Below are positions 1 to 9,673 of a stretch of 60,430 nucleotides of DNA, piece by piece. Under the pieces are notes generated by a model that made no database searches, was not told the origin of the DNA, and saw nothing but the letters and a program-made list of their open reading frames with translations. Source of the DNA: Gammaproteobacteria bacterium. GTDB taxonomy: Bacteria > Pseudomonadota > Gammaproteobacteria > Steroidobacterales > Steroidobacteraceae. The stretch lies in NCBI GenBank assembly GCA_028293725.1, contig JAQGOE010000151.1:1-60430 (forward strand). Reading direction: 5' to 3'. The position numbers were made by a program, and so were the translations under genes. Position 1 is the stretch's first letter. Each line of letters opens with the position of its first letter.

Positions 1-3000
1 CCTTCCACGAAAACCCCGAAGTTCCTATTGATGTGATAGGTGGCGCTCATGTCCATCTGGTAGCGGGAGCGCACCTGCGTCACCGCCTGGCCGGCGCCGT
101 TCAGCGGAGGCGGCGCGAGATACTGCAGGAAGTGATCGCGCCAGTTGACCGCCGTACGGACCTCGAATTGATTCTTGTCATAGAACAAGACGGCGTTGGC
201 GGAATTCGACAGACCGGTGAGCGCGAACTTGTTGGTCAAGTCGGACGGATTCAACTGCTTGTCGCTATGTGCATACGTACCGTTGAGCTGGACACCGAAG
301 CCGGTGTCCCAGAACGAGTGCTGGACCGCCGCTTCCACCCCGGTCACCACCGCGGTTGGCCCGTTCACGGGCGAGGTGATGGTGAACTGGGCCGGCAATC
401 CGGTCGCTGGATCAAGCAGTGGGGTGCCAACCGAATTCTTCACCGTGCCGGTCGTTTGGTTCAGGACGATGAAGTTGGTTACGGTCTTGTAGAACGAACC
501 AACCGAGACGTAGTCCGCCTGTCCGTAATAATATTCGAACGAAAGATCGAGGTTATTGGATCGGAACGGGCTGAGGTTGGCGTTGCCGCTCGATGCCGCG
601 AAATTACCGGGCCGCAGCGTTACCAGCGTCGTTACGGGAGACATTTCCTCGAGCGTCGGACGCGTCATCGTCTGCGATGCAGCAAACCGCGCAATCAAAT
701 TGTCCATCAAGTCCCACTTGAGCGACAGGTTGGGCAGTATGTCCGTATAGGTGTTCGTGCCCGATACCGTCGCGTTGCCGCCGGTATCAACGCCATATTG
801 TGTCTGGTCATTGAGTAGCTTGTGCAGATCGATGAACGGGGTCGACAGACCGTCAACGGTCGAATGCGTACTCTCAACACGCACACCCACTACGCTGGTG
901 ATGGGTCGATCGAGCAGGCTGCCGGCGAACACGGCTTCCAGGTAGCCGCCGAAGACCCGTTCGGTGACCACGGAATCGTTCCTGAGCGGCGGCGCGAACG
1001 TGAATGCGGGATTGAGGGCCCGTTGCTCTTGAGTGATCGCGTTGAATAATGACGGTCCGTCGAAGGTGAGCCACTGGGCTGGCGTACGATTCGCGCCGCT
1101 CACTCCCGACAGGTAGTTGCTGCCGGCGTCAAATACACCGATCGGGATGCTCGCTGGTGCGGGGAAGTTGTAGCCGCAGGTGGCGCAGCCCGCCAGGCCG
1201 TCATTTGAATAGAGCCTTGTTTCTTTTTGGTCGCGCGAAAAGTAACCGCCCACTTTCAAATCGGCCAATCCCTGCTTTGGATCGTCGCCCTTGATGTCCA
1301 GGTCGGTACGGAACTGGTAAATTTTGTCGTCAACGGCATAGCCGCGTAACAGCATGACGTGCTCGAACAGTGGACTCGTGCCGCCCACTACGCCGGCGTT
1401 CGGGCCACTCGTCGGGTCTATGAAACCGGTGACGTAGGGCACGATCTGCCCATCCGAGTGATAGTGCGCCGTCTGGTTGGGGGGAATGCCCAGCAACGCG
1501 AGTTGGCTCTCGTCGCCACCGTCCGGAAATTCCCTGGCACGCGAGAAGCTGCCGTCCACGTTGAGCGAAATGCGATCGGCGATCTTCCAGTCGGCATTGA
1601 GGCCGCTCGCGATGAGATCGGTGCTCTTGCCGTACTGCTTGTCGTGGAAGTCGCTCGCCTGGCCGACAGTCTGTGTCATGTCGATCGCCGTTCCATTGGC
1701 GTCGGTAGTCACGTTGGTCAGGTTGGACGGTGTGAACCAATGACCGTACGAACGATCGTCGGACTTGTCGGTGAACTTCGAATAGAGCGTGTCGAGCGTA
1801 AGCGCCAGAGCGTCGCTCGCCTGGTATTGCAGCACCAAGGTGCCGCCTATCCGCTTGCGATCCTCGAAATTCACATTGGGTCCGAAGTCTTGCGGGACGA
1901 ACAAATTGCCCTGCGGATTTGACGGTGTGATCGCAACCCCCGCGCCCCCGTTGATCTGCGAAGTCGGCGTTCCACCGTTGACGATCCAGCCGTCCGTCGC
2001 AATCTGATTTATCCGGTCCCTGCGGTACTGATAGCTGCCCGAGGCCAGAATGCCCAAGCTGCCATCGAGAAACCTGTCGCTGGCCAGAAAGGAGAAGTCC
2101 GGTCCGGCCTTTTTGGAATTCTCCTCGTAATTGGCATCGGCGGAGCTGGCGAATTTAAATCCGGCATAGTCGAACGGCCGCGCGGTCTTGACATTGATGG
2201 TCGAGCCCACGCCACCGGACTGAAGGCGCGCCGTCGAAGATTTGTACACCTCGACACCGGCAACCAGTTCCGAGGCGAGCGTGTCGAACGAAAAGGCGCG
2301 CCCGCTGGCCTGGCTGGGATCGGTCGGCGTGGCGAGCTGCCGCCCGTTGAGCAGGACGGTGTTGAATTCCGGTCCAAAACCGCGAACGGTGACGAACTCG
2401 CCTTCACCGCCGGAGCGATCGATCGACACGCCGGTGATGCGCTGCAATGACTCTGCCAGGTTGGCGTCCGGGAGCTTACCGATATCTTCTGGCGATATTG
2501 CGTCGACAATCCCCAAGGAGTCGCGCTTGATGGTCATGGAGTTGACCAGTGACTGGCGCAGGCCGGTCACGACGACTTCGGCGATACCATCGTTCTGCGC
2601 GCCTTGAGCCGGCTGCGCGCCGGTTTCTGCTTGGGCAAGCCGGATGTAGCCGAGATTATCGGGTACCGTGGACGTGGTGGGAGGTGAATTGATTGGGCCG
2701 GGCTTCTCAACGCTGGTCGCTTTGGCGCCGGAGGTGGCTTTTTCCGCGGTGGAAATGAGACGAATGGTCGCGGTATTTTCGCCGCTATAGATTGCCTCCA
2801 ACCCGGTCCCTCGCAACATCTGCTCCAGCGCGATGTGCTTCTCGAGTTGCCCGGCCACCGGGTTAGCGGTCGCGTGGCTGACAATATCGTAGCGATAGAG
2901 CAGCTGCATCTTCGCCTGCGCCGCGAAGTTTTTCAGTGCAGTCGGCAGTGGTTGCGGGGCGATATCGAATTGCGCTGGATCCGCGCTCGCCCTTCCGGGT

Positions 3001-3077
3001 GTGGCCAGAGCCAGCCCCGACGCACAGGCCAAAGCCTGCAATACAGCCAACCTGACCAAGCTGTTGGTCTTTTTCAT
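1..3077 (-). CDS. TonB-dependent receptor with N-terminal STN signalling domain (partial, C-terminus off the left edge)
   Basis: Outer-membrane active-transport receptor energised by TonB, with a periplasmic STN domain that in this class signals substrate binding to a FecR anti-sigma factor. About 1025 codons are visible and the frame is still open at base 1, so the last strands of the barrel are missing. A signal peptide starts with MKKTNSLVRLAVLQAL; the STN domain follows (about residues 40-110, containing ALKNFAAQAKMQLLYRYD); a linker leads to the plug, entered by EVVVTGLRQSL and containing ISPEDIGKLPDANLAESLQR and VLLNGRQ. The plug resembles the large Caulobacter-type receptors. It lies downstream of the sigma and FecR genes in the same orientation, so it is probably both the sensor and the target of that sigma factor. 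The substrate cannot be read from sequence. The family is certain. Confidence 0.93.
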   Translation of the reverse strand, partial: MKKTNSLVRLAVLQALACASGLALATPGRASADPAQFDIAPQPLPTALKNFAAQAKMQLLYRYDIVSHATANPVAGQLEKHIALEQMLRGTGLEAIYSGENTATIRLISTAEKATSGAKATSVEKPGPINSPPTTSTVPDNLGYIRLAQAETGAQPAQGAQNDGIAEVVVTGLRQSLVNSMTIKRDSLGIVDAISPEDIGKLPDANLAESLQRITGVSIDRSGGEGEFVTVRGFGPEFNTVLLNGRQLATPTDPSQASGRAFSFDTLASELVAGVEVYKSSTARLQSGGVGSTINVKTARPFDYAGFKFASSADANYEENSKKAGPDFSFLASDRFLDGSLGILASGSYQYRRDRINQIATDGWIVNGGTPTSQINGGAGVAITPSNPQGNLFVPQDFGPNVNFEDRKRIGGTLVLQYQASDALALTLDTLYSKFTDKSDDRSYGHWFTPSNLTNVTTDANGTAIDMTQTVGQASDFHDKQYGKSTDLIASGLNADWKIADRISLNVDGSFSRAREFPDGGDESQLALLGIPPNQTAHYHSDGQIVPYVTGFIDPTSGPNAGVVGGTSPLFEHVMLLRGYAVDDKIYQFRTDLDIKGDDPKQGLADLKVGGYFSRDQKETRLYSNDGLAGCATCGYNFPAPASIPIGVFDAGSNYLSGVSGANRTPAQWLTFDGPSLFNAITQEQRALNPAFTFAPPLRNDSVVTERVFGGYLEAVFAGSLLDRPITSVVGVRVESTHSTVDGLSTPFIDLHKLLNDQTQYGVDTGGNATVSGTNTYTDILPNLSLKWDLMDNLIARFAASQTMTRPTLEEMSPVTTLVTLRPGNFAASSGNANLSPFRSNNLDLSFEYYYGQADYVSVGSFYKTVTNFIVLNQTTGTVKNSVGTPLLDPATGLPAQFTITSPVNGPTAVVTGVEAAVQHSFWDTGFGVQLNGTYAHSDKQLNPSDLTNKFALTGLSNSANAVLFYDKNQFEVRTAVNWRDHFLQYLAPPPLNGAGQAVTQVRSRYQMDMSATYHINRNFGVFVE

Positions 3078-3208
3078 GCCCCCCCCTCTTTCAAGTCCGT
3101 GAATCACGAGCCGTCTGTTATTACGACCCGCGGGGAACGAAAAACCCCCGCTCGATTTACAGCGCCGTCCATAGCGGCAGCGCGAGGGCCGGCGCAGAGT
3201 TGTACACC

Positions 3209-4237
3209 CTATTCAGCAGGTCCCTCGATATTGACGTGATCGGCGTCAATCCGCCGGATCCTGGTGCCAAATCCATCCTGTAACATCCGCAGGAGGGCCT
3301 CCGCCCCTTCGGGGCTCGTCTGAAAGGTACCTCCGACCGGCAACTGCCGCAGCGAGTCGTCCGCGATTTCAATCTTGAGCGTGGTGTATCGCATCAGTTC
3401 ATCGACGACGTCCCCCAAGGGCTCATCCTGGAAATACAGGCTGCTCTTGCGCCAAGCCAGGAGGTGACTGAGTTGGGTTGTATCCAGCGCGTGGATCACA
3501 TCAGCGCGACCGTGAGCGTCGGCCTGCTCGCCTGCGGTCACGGATGCTGCAGATTTGGTATACGACGCGTCCGATGGAGGAGACTCGTCCGCGGCCGCAT
3601 TGACAACGTTGACAGTGCCTTCGCTGACCGTGACTTCGACGCCGGCGGGTCGCAAGTAAACGTTGAATGCGGTACCGACCGCGCGCACCCAGCGATCGCC
3701 GGCGTGCACCCAAAACGGCCGGTGCGTATCGTGAGCCACCTTGAAATACGCCTCGCCGCGTTCGAGACGAATGACCCGAGTGCGTTGGCTGTAGTCGACC
3801 TCGACCCGGCTGTTGGTATTTAGATCGAACGAAGAGCCATCAGGCAGCGCCACGGCGGCCTGCTCACCGATCGCCGTTTGAAAGCGGGTCTCCTCTTTTT
3901 GCCGGTACAGATTCCAGCCTATCCCGAGAACGATCGCCCCGATGGTCGCGGCCACTGCGCCCGCCAGCCAGTGCCGCGAGCGCACCGACCTGGCCGAGGC
4001 GGCGTTCATCACCTGGCCGAAGTGGACTGCCCGAACGAGAGGACCGGATCTGACGAGCTCCTTCCAGGTGGCCGTCAGCTCGGCATAGGCCTTCTCATTG
4101 CATGAATAAGCCCGTAGCCACGTTTCAAAACGTGCGCGATCGTCAGCTGTAGCGTCGTCGGCGTTCATCCTGGCAAACCAGTCGCTTGCCTCGCGCTCGG
4201 TGTCCCCGGGAGTCGGCAGACTATGAACCTCACCCAT
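3209..4237 (-). CDS. fecR: FecR family anti-sigma regulator
   Basis: Inner-membrane regulator that passes the signal from an STN-containing receptor to the ECF sigma factor encoded just upstream. The 342 residues have the usual three-part plan. A cytoplasmic N-terminal region carries the DWFARMNADDATADDRARFETWL motif of the DUF4880 segment (residues 19-41, here named by its ends only). A single membrane span lies at about 90-110. The periplasmic FecR domain follows (GEQAAVALPDGSSFDLNTNS, then RGEAYFKVAHD and VGTAFNVY). The C-terminal STN-like segment near residues 255-335 probably docks the receptor. Its start codon overlaps the end of the sigma gene by 8 bases, which supports translational coupling. 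About 130 bases separate it from the receptor gene. Confidence 0.93.
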   Translation of the reverse strand: MGEVHSLPTPGDTEREASDWFARMNADDATADDRARFETWLRAYSCNEKAYAELTATWKELVRSGPLVRAVHFGQVMNAASARSVRSRHWLAGAVAATIGAIVLGIGWNLYRQKEETRFQTAIGEQAAVALPDGSSFDLNTNSRVEVDYSQRTRVIRLERGEAYFKVAHDTHRPFWVHAGDRWVRAVGTAFNVYLRPAGVEVTVSEGTVNVVNAAADESPPSDASYTKSAASVTAGEQADAHGRADVIHALDTTQLSHLLAWRKSSLYFQDEPLGDVVDELMRYTTLKIEIADDSLRQLPVGGTFQTSPEGAEALLRMLQDGFGTRIRRIDADHVNIEGPAE

Positions 4238-4769
4238 GGGACCGCCTCGTGGCGCTATACCGGACTTTCAGAAAGCAGTTCGTTTCGCGCATACCTCGTG
4301 AGATATGCTTTTCGACGGTTTTCACCGAGATTCCCAGGTGGTCCGCGACTTCCTTGTATGAATACTCGTGAAATACGCGCAACGTAAATGCCGCCCGGCA
4401 TTGCGGGGGCAACCGATTGATGGCCTCCTGTACGAGCCGGTTGCGCTCGTCCCGCAGTAATCCCGACTCCAGCGACTCGCATTCAGCGTCGGCCCGCGAC
4501 TCGTCGAGGCTCGCCAACGTGTCACGCTCGACGATCCGTCGATGGCGGAATTCGTTTGCCGCCAGGTTGCGCGCGGTGGAAAACAGAAAAGCTCTGAGCG
4601 TCGTCACCGACTCGCGCTCCCGGTAGGTACGAAGAAATGCTTCCTGGACGATTTCCTGCGCCGTTTCACTGGAACGCACGAAGCGCCGAATGTATCGATG
4701 CAAGGCCTGGCGGCTGTCCGCGAAGAGCCTGACAAAAGTCTCAGTCCGGGACTCTGATGTCGTCGGCAT
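4230..4769 (-). CDS. RNA polymerase ECF sigma factor, FecI type
   Basis: ECF sigma factor of 179 residues, expected to direct transcription of the adjacent receptor genes when released by FecR. Region 2 spans about residues 12-80 (ALHRYIRRFVRSSETAQEIV, LRAFLFSTARNLAANEFR). Region 4 spans about 115-165 (INRLPPQCRAAFTLRVF, YKEVADHLGISVKTVEKHIS), a good helix-turn-helix. The ATG is preceded on its own strand by a run of G residues (GGGGGG) about 10 bases upstream that can act as ribosome binding site. It is the first gene of the sigma-FecR-receptor series; the 92 bases between it and the hydrolase gene upstream must hold its promoter, but I see no convincing consensus there. Confidence 0.93.
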   Translation of the reverse strand: MPTTSESRTETFVRLFADSRQALHRYIRRFVRSSETAQEIVQEAFLRTYRERESVTTLRAFLFSTARNLAANEFRHRRIVERDTLASLDESRADAECESLESGLLRDERNRLVQEAINRLPPQCRAAFTLRVFHEYSYKEVADHLGISVKTVEKHISRGMRETNCFLKVRYSATRRSHG

Positions 4770-4861
4770 TGTCCAATTTCCCCCCCTGATCTACCCTACC
4801 CCTCCGATGGGCTCCGCGGCAACTATCGCAATTCGCATGGGGGGTTTTGCCAACTCGAGTG

Positions 4862-6013
4862 TCATATGCGGCGTGGACGCCCCGCCGATTTCACGACCTT
4901 CCCGGCCAAGAATGCGGCAATGTGATCGTTCAGAAACTTACCATCGGTCGCCGTGACCGCCGCGCCCGCGGGATGCCCCCAGAGCGAGGGAATGGGGGCC
5001 AGCGTGCAATGGGGGATGAGCTTGGCCTCGTAGCCAGCGTCCGTGACCGGAAAGTACAGATCGGTCAATGACGGCATGTAGAGGACGGGGACCTTGATGG
5101 ATTTAAGCGCTGCCTCGACATCGCCATGAAACGGCGCAGTGGTGCCGACGTCATGCTTTTCCCAGGTGCGCATCTGCAAGATGAGATTGTTCGCATCGGC
5201 ATCGGGAATAAAGTGGTGCCGAAAATGATCGATGACCTCGTCGAAGGTGCCGCCGAAACTCGAGTTGGTGCGCCACAGCTCCTGTCGCCACCATTCCTGT
5301 GAGAACAGCCACGCGGCCCACACCATGGAAAATGCCTCGATGCCGCGAGCTGGTTGCTCGGTGTAATCGCCATTCTTGAACATGGGGTCTGCGGTCAGCG
5401 CCGAAATCTCGCCTTCCAGGCGCACGATACCGTGGCCGTAGGTTTTGGCGGTTCCGGAAGTCGCCGCAACTCGATCCATGAAATTCGGATAGCTCACTGC
5501 CCACTGAAAGGCCTGTTGGGCGCCCATCGAGAAACCGATGACCGCACGCAAGTGTTTGACGTGCAGCTGCTCGGTAAGCATCGTATGGACAATTTCAACA
5601 TTGTCGCGGATGGTGGTGATTGGAAATCGGGGGCCGTGAAACGGTTCGGGAGTGTTGCTCGGTGAGGAGGAGCGACCATTACCGAACAATTCACTGGTGA
5701 CGAGAAAAAACTTCTTCGGGTCGAGCGACTTGCCTGGCCCGATCAGCCAGCCATAGCCGTGCATCTCCGCCATGTAGTGCGACGGCAACAAGATGGCGTT
5801 GTCACCTGCCGCGTTGAGTTCACCATACGTGCCGTACACCACGCGCGCTTCGGGCAACACGGTGCCGCTTTCGGTCCTAAAGTTCTTGACGACGAATTCG
5901 TGCTGCGTCGGTTCCGGCGTTTCCGCGAGCGCATCAGCATAGGCGGAAGCGGAAGCCGCGGCGCTAACCAACAGACCCAGCAATCCCAGCAATTTCACGT
6001 CAGATTTCCTCAT
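4862..6013 (-). CDS. exported MetX-like alpha/beta hydrolase
   Basis: Alpha/beta-hydrolase fold protein of the homoserine O-acetyltransferase (MetX) family, 383 residues. It is likely a hydrolase or acyltransferase rather than a methionine enzyme, because it starts with a signal peptide (MRKSDVKLLGLLGLLVSAAA, cleavage after about ASAYA) and would act in the periplasm. The nucleophile elbow GFSMGAQQ puts the catalytic Ser at residue 162; the acid is likely the Asp in MPSLTDLYFP and the base the His in LWGHPAG near the C-terminus. LLPSHYMAEMHGYGWLIG is a family-typical segment. I start it at the ATG at 6013, 4 bases after the amidase stop codon, instead of a longer in-frame start that would lie inside the amidase gene. 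It is the last gene of the receptor-peptidase-amidase operon. The substrate is unknown. Confidence 0.87.
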   Translation of the reverse strand: MRKSDVKLLGLLGLLVSAAASASAYADALAETPEPTQHEFVVKNFRTESGTVLPEARVVYGTYGELNAAGDNAILLPSHYMAEMHGYGWLIGPGKSLDPKKFFLVTSELFGNGRSSSPSNTPEPFHGPRFPITTIRDNVEIVHTMLTEQLHVKHLRAVIGFSMGAQQAFQWAVSYPNFMDRVAATSGTAKTYGHGIVRLEGEISALTADPMFKNGDYTEQPARGIEAFSMVWAAWLFSQEWWRQELWRTNSSFGGTFDEVIDHFRHHFIPDADANNLILQMRTWEKHDVGTTAPFHGDVEAALKSIKVPVLYMPSLTDLYFPVTDAGYEAKLIPHCTLAPIPSLWGHPAGAAVTATDGKFLNDHIAAFLAGKVVKSAGRPRRI

Positions 6014-6017
6014 CGTC

Positions 6018-7565
6018 TCAAACCGCGAGATGCGGCGGCATGCGGGCCTGCGCCGCACGTTCGTAGGCGCGTGCCACTTGCAACAGCAGGCCGTCCTGAT
6101 TTCTCCTGGCCACGAAGGTAACGCCCACGGGCAACCCGCCCACCAGGCCGGCGGGCACAGTAATGCTGGGATAGCCGGCGATTGCAGCAGCTCCGGCGAT
6201 CTGCGACCTGCCCCCGCCGCGGCGGTCACCCCATACCGGATCGATCAATTCGGCCGGGCCATTGCTGGGACCCATCAGCACCTCAACTCCCTGTTGGGCG
6301 AGTAGCATGGCGAGCCCGTCGGTATCCACCGCCCGGTCGAGACCGGCCCGACCTTTTTGATACTTCTCATCGCTCAAGGGCCCGCACTCCTGGGCCATCT
6401 CGAAGATCTCCTGCCCAAAGACGACCAGTTCCCGCTCCTTATGCGCTTGATTGAAGGCAATGAGATCGGTGAGGCTGCGAGGTTGCACCTGCGCAGGGTC
6501 CAACCCGGCGAGATATTCGTTGATCGATGCCTTGAATTCGTACAGCAGTGCGTCGAGCGAAAATTTCTCGATCTCGGCGAAGACGTCCGGGACCTTGAGG
6601 TCGATTAGCGCGGCGCCTTCCTTTTCCAACACCGCATGCGCATCGGCGAACAACCGAGTGGTGCCCGGATGCGCCCCTTCCGGCACCGGCATTACGCCGA
6701 TCCGCACGCCTTTCAAGCGGAACGCCTCGAGCGAGGTGCCCTGATTGCGGTAACCAAGCGCGCGTTCGCCAATAATACTGGCCATGATGGCGGCATCGGT
6801 CACGGTACGGCACATGGGACCGGCTGTGTCCTGGCGTAGCGAGATGGGCACCACTCCCCGGCCGCTCACCAACCCGACCGTCGGCTTGAAGCCAACCAGG
6901 CCATTCATCGAGGCGGGTGACAGGATGGAGCCGTTGGTTTCTGTGCCGATGGCGGCCGCACAGAAACTGGCAGCCGCCGCGACCCCCGACCCGGCGCTCG
7001 AGCCCGATGGATTGCGGTTGCGCGAATAGGCGTTGCCTACCTGGCCGCCGATGCCGCTCCAGCCGCTGCAGGAACGCGTGGAGCGGAAATTCGCCCACTC
7101 GCTCAAGTTGGTCTTCCCCAACATCACGGCTCCGGCCGCCCTGAGACGTGCGGCGAGCGGCGCGTCCGACCGCATGGAATGTTCGAATGCATAAGAACCG
7201 GCGGTGGTGGGCAGCGGATCGCTCGTCTCGATGTTGTCCTTGAGAAGAATCGGGATGCCATGCAATGGCCCACGCACCTTGCCTGCCTTGCGCTCCTGGT
7301 CGAGCGCACGTGCGTCAGCCAGAGCTTTTGGATTTACGGACAGCACCGAGCGGTGCTGCGGACCGTTCTGGTCATAACGTGCGATACGATCGAAATAAGC
7401 CGCCGTCAGGACTTCCGCGCTGGCCGTTCCCGAAGCCATCGCAGCCTGCAGAGCATCGATCGACTGCTCGGTGGGATCGAACGCACGTTCCATGGCAAAA
7501 GCCCCCTCGCTGGCGGCAGCGAACGACAAAGCACCCACGCCAGTGACAAAATCGCGGCGGTCCAT
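6018..7565 (-). CDS. amidase signature family enzyme with Tat-like signal
   Basis: Amidase signature (AS) family hydrolase of 515 residues, cleaving an amide bond by the Ser-cisSer-Lys triad. The sequence shows the Lys at 109 (PILLKDNI), the Gly/Ser-rich segment [11 protein letters not shown] around residues 184-194 containing the cis-Ser, and the nucleophile Ser 213 in GTETNGSI. The N-terminus [18 protein letters not shown] has a twin-arginine motif followed by a hydrophobic stretch, so export by Tat is likely. It lies 33 bases after the S9 peptidase gene and 4 bases before the MetX-like hydrolase, in one apparent operon led by a TonB receptor. This context suggests work on an imported amide or peptide in the periplasm. 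The specific substrate cannot be told from sequence. Confidence 0.93.
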   Translation of the reverse strand: MDRRDFVTGVGALSFAAASEGAFAMERAFDPTEQSIDALQAAMASGTASAEVLTAAYFDRIARYDQNGPQHRSVLSVNPKALADARALDQERKAGKVRGPLHGIPILLKDNIETSDPLPTTAGSYAFEHSMRSDAPLAARLRAAGAVMLGKTNLSEWANFRSTRSCSGWSGIGGQVGNAYSRNRNPSGSSAGSGVAAAASFCAAAIGTETNGSILSPASMNGLVGFKPTVGLVSGRGVVPISLRQDTAGPMCRTVTDAAIMASIIGERALGYRNQGTSLEAFRLKGVRIGVMPVPEGAHPGTTRLFADAHAVLEKEGAALIDLKVPDVFAEIEKFSLDALLYEFKASINEYLAGLDPAQVQPRSLTDLIAFNQAHKERELVVFGQEIFEMAQECGPLSDEKYQKGRAGLDRAVDTDGLAMLLAQQGVEVLMGPSNGPAELIDPVWGDRRGGGRSQIAGAAAIAGYPSITVPAGLVGGLPVGVTFVARRNQDGLLLQVARAYERAAQARMPPHLAV

Positions 7566-7598
7566 TGATTCTCCCAGCTTATATTTTTTGGGGCTGGA

Positions 7599-9662
7599 TC
7601 AGTGTCCCACAGCACTCCGATACCGATCAAACCATTCAACGATCGCCGTGCTCTGTGCCGCGAGTTGTGATGGCCGGATCAGCACGTGCGCGGCACCCGG
7701 AATCTCGTAGAGCTCGGTCGGTATATGACGCAACTGGAGCGCCTGGTAGTACTGCTCCGCCTCCCCCACGGTCGTACGGAGGTCGTTCAATCCCACGAGG
7801 ACCATGGTCGGTGTCGTGACGTTCCCCACCAAGGCGAGCGGTGAGTGTTTCCAATAGGTCTCTTGATCGTCCCACGGCAGTTGCTTGAACCAGTAACGCG
7901 CGCCAAAGGCGCCCATGTCGGTGGTCAGCAGCCAACTGGTCCAGTTGATCACCGGCCGTTGGACCACGGCGGCTTTGAATCGATGCGTCTTGCCCACGGT
8001 CCAGGACGAGAGCACCCCGCCGCCCGACGATCCTGTGACGAACAGGTTATCGGCATCCACGCCGCCCTGCTGAATCGCAGCATCCACGCTGCTCATGAGA
8101 TCGTCGTAGTCGTGGCTGGGATAGTTGTTGTAAATCAGGTTCGCGAATTCCTCGCCATACGAAGTCGAGCCGCGCGGATTGCCGAACACCACAATGTATC
8201 CTGCGGACGCATAGAACTGGTAGTCCGCCGCGAAGGTCGGCCCGTAGCTCGCGTACGGCCCGCCGTGAATCTCGAGGATCAACGGATATTTCCTGGCAGG
8301 ATCGAAGTTGGGCGGTAGCAGTTCCCACGCGTCGATCGCACGGCCGTCGACCGACGACTTGACCGGCAGCGCCGCGAGCTTGCCGAGAGTCACCGCCGCC
8401 AGGAGCTCTGAATTCAGATCGGTGAGGCGCTGCGTCTTGCCGTCCCGGACCAAGTACACTTCCGGCAAATGATCCGCGCCGCCGCCGGTGTAGGCCACCG
8501 CGCCTTTGTTGGAGACGGTGAACTCACCGCCCGAGTACGGCAGTTGTGTCGTACCCCCGACATGGGCGAGCCCCGTGGCCACGGGCTCCACGCGACCATT
8601 GAGCCCCATCCGGGCCACCTTGGTGACTCCTTGATCAACATACTGGACATAGAGGCTCCGGCCATCCGCCGCCCACTGGCAGTCGGTTAGCGAGCGATCC
8701 AGCGACTCCCCGACGACGTGCGGATTTTTGCCGTCCGCGTCCATCACGTTGAGCCGCGCGTTCTGATTGCCGATGTGCTTATCCTGGTAGCCCAGGAACG
8801 CAATGAGTTTCCCGTCCGGCGACAAGACGGGAGCATGGTAAGGACCCACCTCTTGCGACAGCTGCGTGGAATTCCCGTCCGCCGCGTTCACGCGATAAAT
8901 GCTCAAGGTCATGGCCGTATGCCGCGCCCAGTCCTCGGGCTCGCGGTTCCACTCCTCGTTGTGGTTGCCCGCGAAGTAGATCCAACGGCCGTCCGGCGAC
9001 CACGCGAGCGGCCCCGCATCACTGAAGTGCCCGAAGGTCAGTTGCCGCGGCGCCCCGCCGCCTTCCACGGACACGACGTATAGGTGCCGGAAGCCGTGCT
9101 TATCCAGGCCTTGTCCATCGGCACGGAAATTGAGCTCATTGATGGCTAGCGGCGTCTCGCCCCACTGGGCTCCCGGGGGCTTGGCGAGCGGCTTGCCGAT
9201 GGTCGGCGGCGCCTCCGGCGACAGCATCACGAAAGCAATCTGCTTACCATCCGGCGACCACGTGATGTCACTCGGCGCCTCGAGGAAATGCGTGAGGATC
9301 GCCGTTTCACCGCGCATCCAGTGAATGACAATTTGCGTGTGTCCGTCGGTCCCGGTCGACAGGTACGCAATCTTTGCGCCATCCGGCGCCCAACGCGGCG
9401 AGGAGTTATAACCCGGTCCACTCGCAAGTGGCGTCTGCGCGCCCGTCACCGTTTCGATGAGCCACAGCGACTGGGACTGTCCGTCCGTCATAATGTCGTT
9501 CGCGGTCCGCGCGTAAGCGATTTGCGTGCCGTCCTTGCGAATCTGCGGATCGTTGGCCCACTGCATCTGGAACAGATCCTTGGGTTCCAGGAAGCGTGGC
9601 GCAGCTTGTGCGCCAGCGCAGGAAAGCAGGACGGCTAAAGCGACACTCAGCAGCTTGCGCAT
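7599..9662 (-). CDS. S9 family serine peptidase (prolyl oligopeptidase superfamily), exported
   Basis: Periplasmic S9-family peptidase of the acylaminoacyl-peptidase/dipeptidyl-peptidase type, about 687 residues. A clear signal peptide (MRKLLSVALAVLLSCAGAQA) leads into an N-terminal beta-propeller built of WAPDGAKIAYLS / WSPDGKQIAFVM / LSPDGKLIAFLG repeats. The C-terminal alpha/beta-hydrolase domain has the nucleophile elbow TGSSGGG (Ser near 545), an Asp in VGLNDLRTTV and a His at 659 in GAAHVLIRPS. I chose the ATG at 9662 because a GAGGT ribosome-binding motif precedes it and the signal peptide begins there; a GTG at 9677 that overlaps the receptor stop codon is the alternative. It directly follows the TonB receptor gene, a common arrangement for peptide uptake and trimming. 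Confidence 0.93.
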   Translation of the reverse strand: MRKLLSVALAVLLSCAGAQAAPRFLEPKDLFQMQWANDPQIRKDGTQIAYARTANDIMTDGQSQSLWLIETVTGAQTPLASGPGYNSSPRWAPDGAKIAYLSTGTDGHTQIVIHWMRGETAILTHFLEAPSDITWSPDGKQIAFVMLSPEAPPTIGKPLAKPPGAQWGETPLAINELNFRADGQGLDKHGFRHLYVVSVEGGGAPRQLTFGHFSDAGPLAWSPDGRWIYFAGNHNEEWNREPEDWARHTAMTLSIYRVNAADGNSTQLSQEVGPYHAPVLSPDGKLIAFLGYQDKHIGNQNARLNVMDADGKNPHVVGESLDRSLTDCQWAADGRSLYVQYVDQGVTKVARMGLNGRVEPVATGLAHVGGTTQLPYSGGEFTVSNKGAVAYTGGGADHLPEVYLVRDGKTQRLTDLNSELLAAVTLGKLAALPVKSSVDGRAIDAWELLPPNFDPARKYPLILEIHGGPYASYGPTFAADYQFYASAGYIVVFGNPRGSTSYGEEFANLIYNNYPSHDYDDLMSSVDAAIQQGGVDADNLFVTGSSGGGVLSSWTVGKTHRFKAAVVQRPVINWTSWLLTTDMGAFGARYWFKQLPWDDQETYWKHSPLALVGNVTTPTMVLVGLNDLRTTVGEAEQYYQALQLRHIPTELYEIPGAAHVLIRPSQLAAQSTAIVEWFDRYRSAVGH

Positions 9663-9673
9663 GAAATTCAACC

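Noticed and set aside
6014..6229. Longer N-terminus for the MetX-like hydrolase starting at 6229
   Set aside because: The extension overlaps the amidase gene in another frame and lies before a perfect signal peptide at 6013.
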